5,182 bases of DNA, from positions 1-5,182 of the forward strand of contig DFIJ01000061.1 of the NCBI GenBank assembly GCA_002372775.1, written 5' to 3'. The notes under the pieces are model-generated. The model saw nothing but the letters and a program-made list of their open reading frames with translations. It had not been told where the DNA came from and did no database searches. Shown here in pieces: positions 4,396-5,182 of this stretch. Numbering within the stretch: position 1 is the first letter of the stretch; every line of letters starts with the position of its first letter. This DNA is from Christensenella sp. UBA3700. GTDB lineage: Bacteria > Bacillota > Clostridia > Christensenellales > UBA3700. A program made the translations under genes and the position numbers.

Positions 4396-5182
4396 AAACT
4401 ATATCTAAATTATTCCTTTTCTCCACAACTGTTTTGGCTACAGTCGGATGCGGATCACAAGAGCCAACTGGTGGCAAAAAGAATGAACCTGTCGATGTCG
4501 TTGTTATCTCAGGCCAATCTAATGCTGTTGGTTGTACAAACCAAACATTCATTAAAAACACACTAGGAACTGATAAATATTATGAATATATGAGAGGATA
4601 TCCAGGTATTCCTATTGCTTTTGATTCATGGACAAAAGATACTTGGACTGAGCCAGGTAAAGTTTATTTCTATTCCCAAAACACTTCTAAGAACAATGAC
4701 TTTGTTAAAGTAATGTTAGGCCAAGGTAATAGCCAAGCTACTTTTGGTCCAGAAATTGGTATTGCAGAAAAACTAAACGAAACAAGAGCTAATAAATTAT
4801 TCCTTATTAAATACGCGTGTGGCGCGTCTAATTTGAAAGATGATTGGGCGGATAGAAATTCGGAAATGTACCCACGTCTAATAAATTATGTTAAATATCA
4901 AATGAATAATTTAAAAAATAAGGGTTACACTCCAACAATAAAAGCGTTCTGCTGGATGCAAGGTGAAGGTGATTCTTATCCAAACTATTATGATAAATAT
5001 TTAGAAAACACTCGTAAATTTGTTTCAAATCTTCGAGAAGACTTAAAAGATTTAGCGGGTGGCGAGAATACTCTTCCATTTATTGACGCAGGAATTAACA
5101 ATTCCAAAGAATGGGAATATTGGAAAGAAGTTAACGAAGCCAAAGCGCAATTTGCCACTGAAAATGAAAAGAATATCTATAT
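4392..5182 (+). CDS. Secreted carbohydrate O-acetylesterase, SGNH/SASA (DUF303) type (3' end outside window)
   Basis: The first 263 codons of an exported esterase, open at the window edge. A short signal peptide (MKTISKLFLFSTTVLATVGC) ends at C20. The cysteine suggests lipid anchoring, although Thr at -3 makes the lipobox imperfect. The SASA-type catalytic blocks follow in order: VVVISGQSNAVG (36-47) with probable nucleophile S43, GPEIGIAEKL (119-128), KYACGASNLKDDW (140-152) with oxyanion-type G144, and CWMQGEGD (187-194). The catalytic His block expected near the C-terminus lies beyond the window. Relatives remove O-acetyl groups from xylan, sialic acid or other glycans; the substrate cannot be fixed here. 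It is divergent from the lipoprotein, suggesting action on the same acetylated polysaccharide. No Shine-Dalgarno sits at a normal distance; the nearest GGGG is 14 nt away. The start is chosen because the signal peptide begins there. Confidence 0.9.
   Translation, partial: MKTISKLFLFSTTVLATVGCGSQEPTGGKKNEPVDVVVISGQSNAVGCTNQTFIKNTLGTDKYYEYMRGYPGIPIAFDSWTKDTWTEPGKVYFYSQNTSKNNDFVKVMLGQGNSQATFGPEIGIAEKLNETRANKLFLIKYACGASNLKDDWADRNSEMYPRLINYVKYQMNNLKNKGYTPTIKAFCWMQGEGDSYPNYYDKYLENTRKFVSNLREDLKDLAGGENTLPFIDAGINNSKEWEYWKEVNEAKAQFATENEKNIY

Noticed and set aside
4891..5079. 62-codon minus-strand frame opposite the esterase
   Set aside because: The plus-strand frame carries the conserved WMQGEGD block in the same bases, so the antisense frame is a shadow.

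Overview
The window comes from an AT-rich bacterium that uses the standard code: tryptophans are TGG, no in-frame TGA is read through, and the one visible stop is TAA. A LacI-type regulator, a CcpA-type cre-like operator, lipobox signal peptides and an InlB-type surface repeat all point to a low-GC Gram-positive lineage. An uncultured gut Bacilli/Erysipelotrichales-like or related wall-poor group seems most likely, but this is inference and the sequence does not settle the taxon.

Layout. Positions 1-620 (minus strand) hold the first 206 codons of a LacI/GalR-family transcription factor whose C-terminus lies outside the window. Positions 621-702 are a short gap with a perfect 9-bp hairpin directly abutting a perfect 12-bp palindrome, TATACGCGTATA. 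Positions 703-3897 (minus strand) encode a very large (1064-residue) surface lipoprotein. It has a lipobox signal peptide, a Thr/Ser/Glu tandem-repeat linker, an InlB-type repeat and three tandem units of about 300 residues. Each unit looks like a jelly-roll carbohydrate-binding-type domain followed by a small beta domain. Positions 3898-4391 are a 494-bp divergent intergenic region rich in candidate regulatory sites: a TATAAT box for each direction, a cre-like operator, CGCG-core elements, six GTTTAC hexamers and a possible mini-ORF leader. From 4392 to the right edge (plus strand) lies the N-terminal 263 codons of a secreted or lipid-anchored SGNH-type carbohydrate O-acetylesterase (SASA/DUF303, PF03629-like), truncated by the window.

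Taken together this looks like a small glycan-use locus. One surface protein would hold a polysaccharide, a divergently transcribed esterase would remove acetyl groups from it, and a LacI-type regulator would sense the released sugar. The gene functions come from motif recognition; the cooperation between them is inferred from co-location and shared regulatory motifs. The least explained items are the triplicated lipoprotein architecture and the density of repeated motifs in the divergent promoter region.
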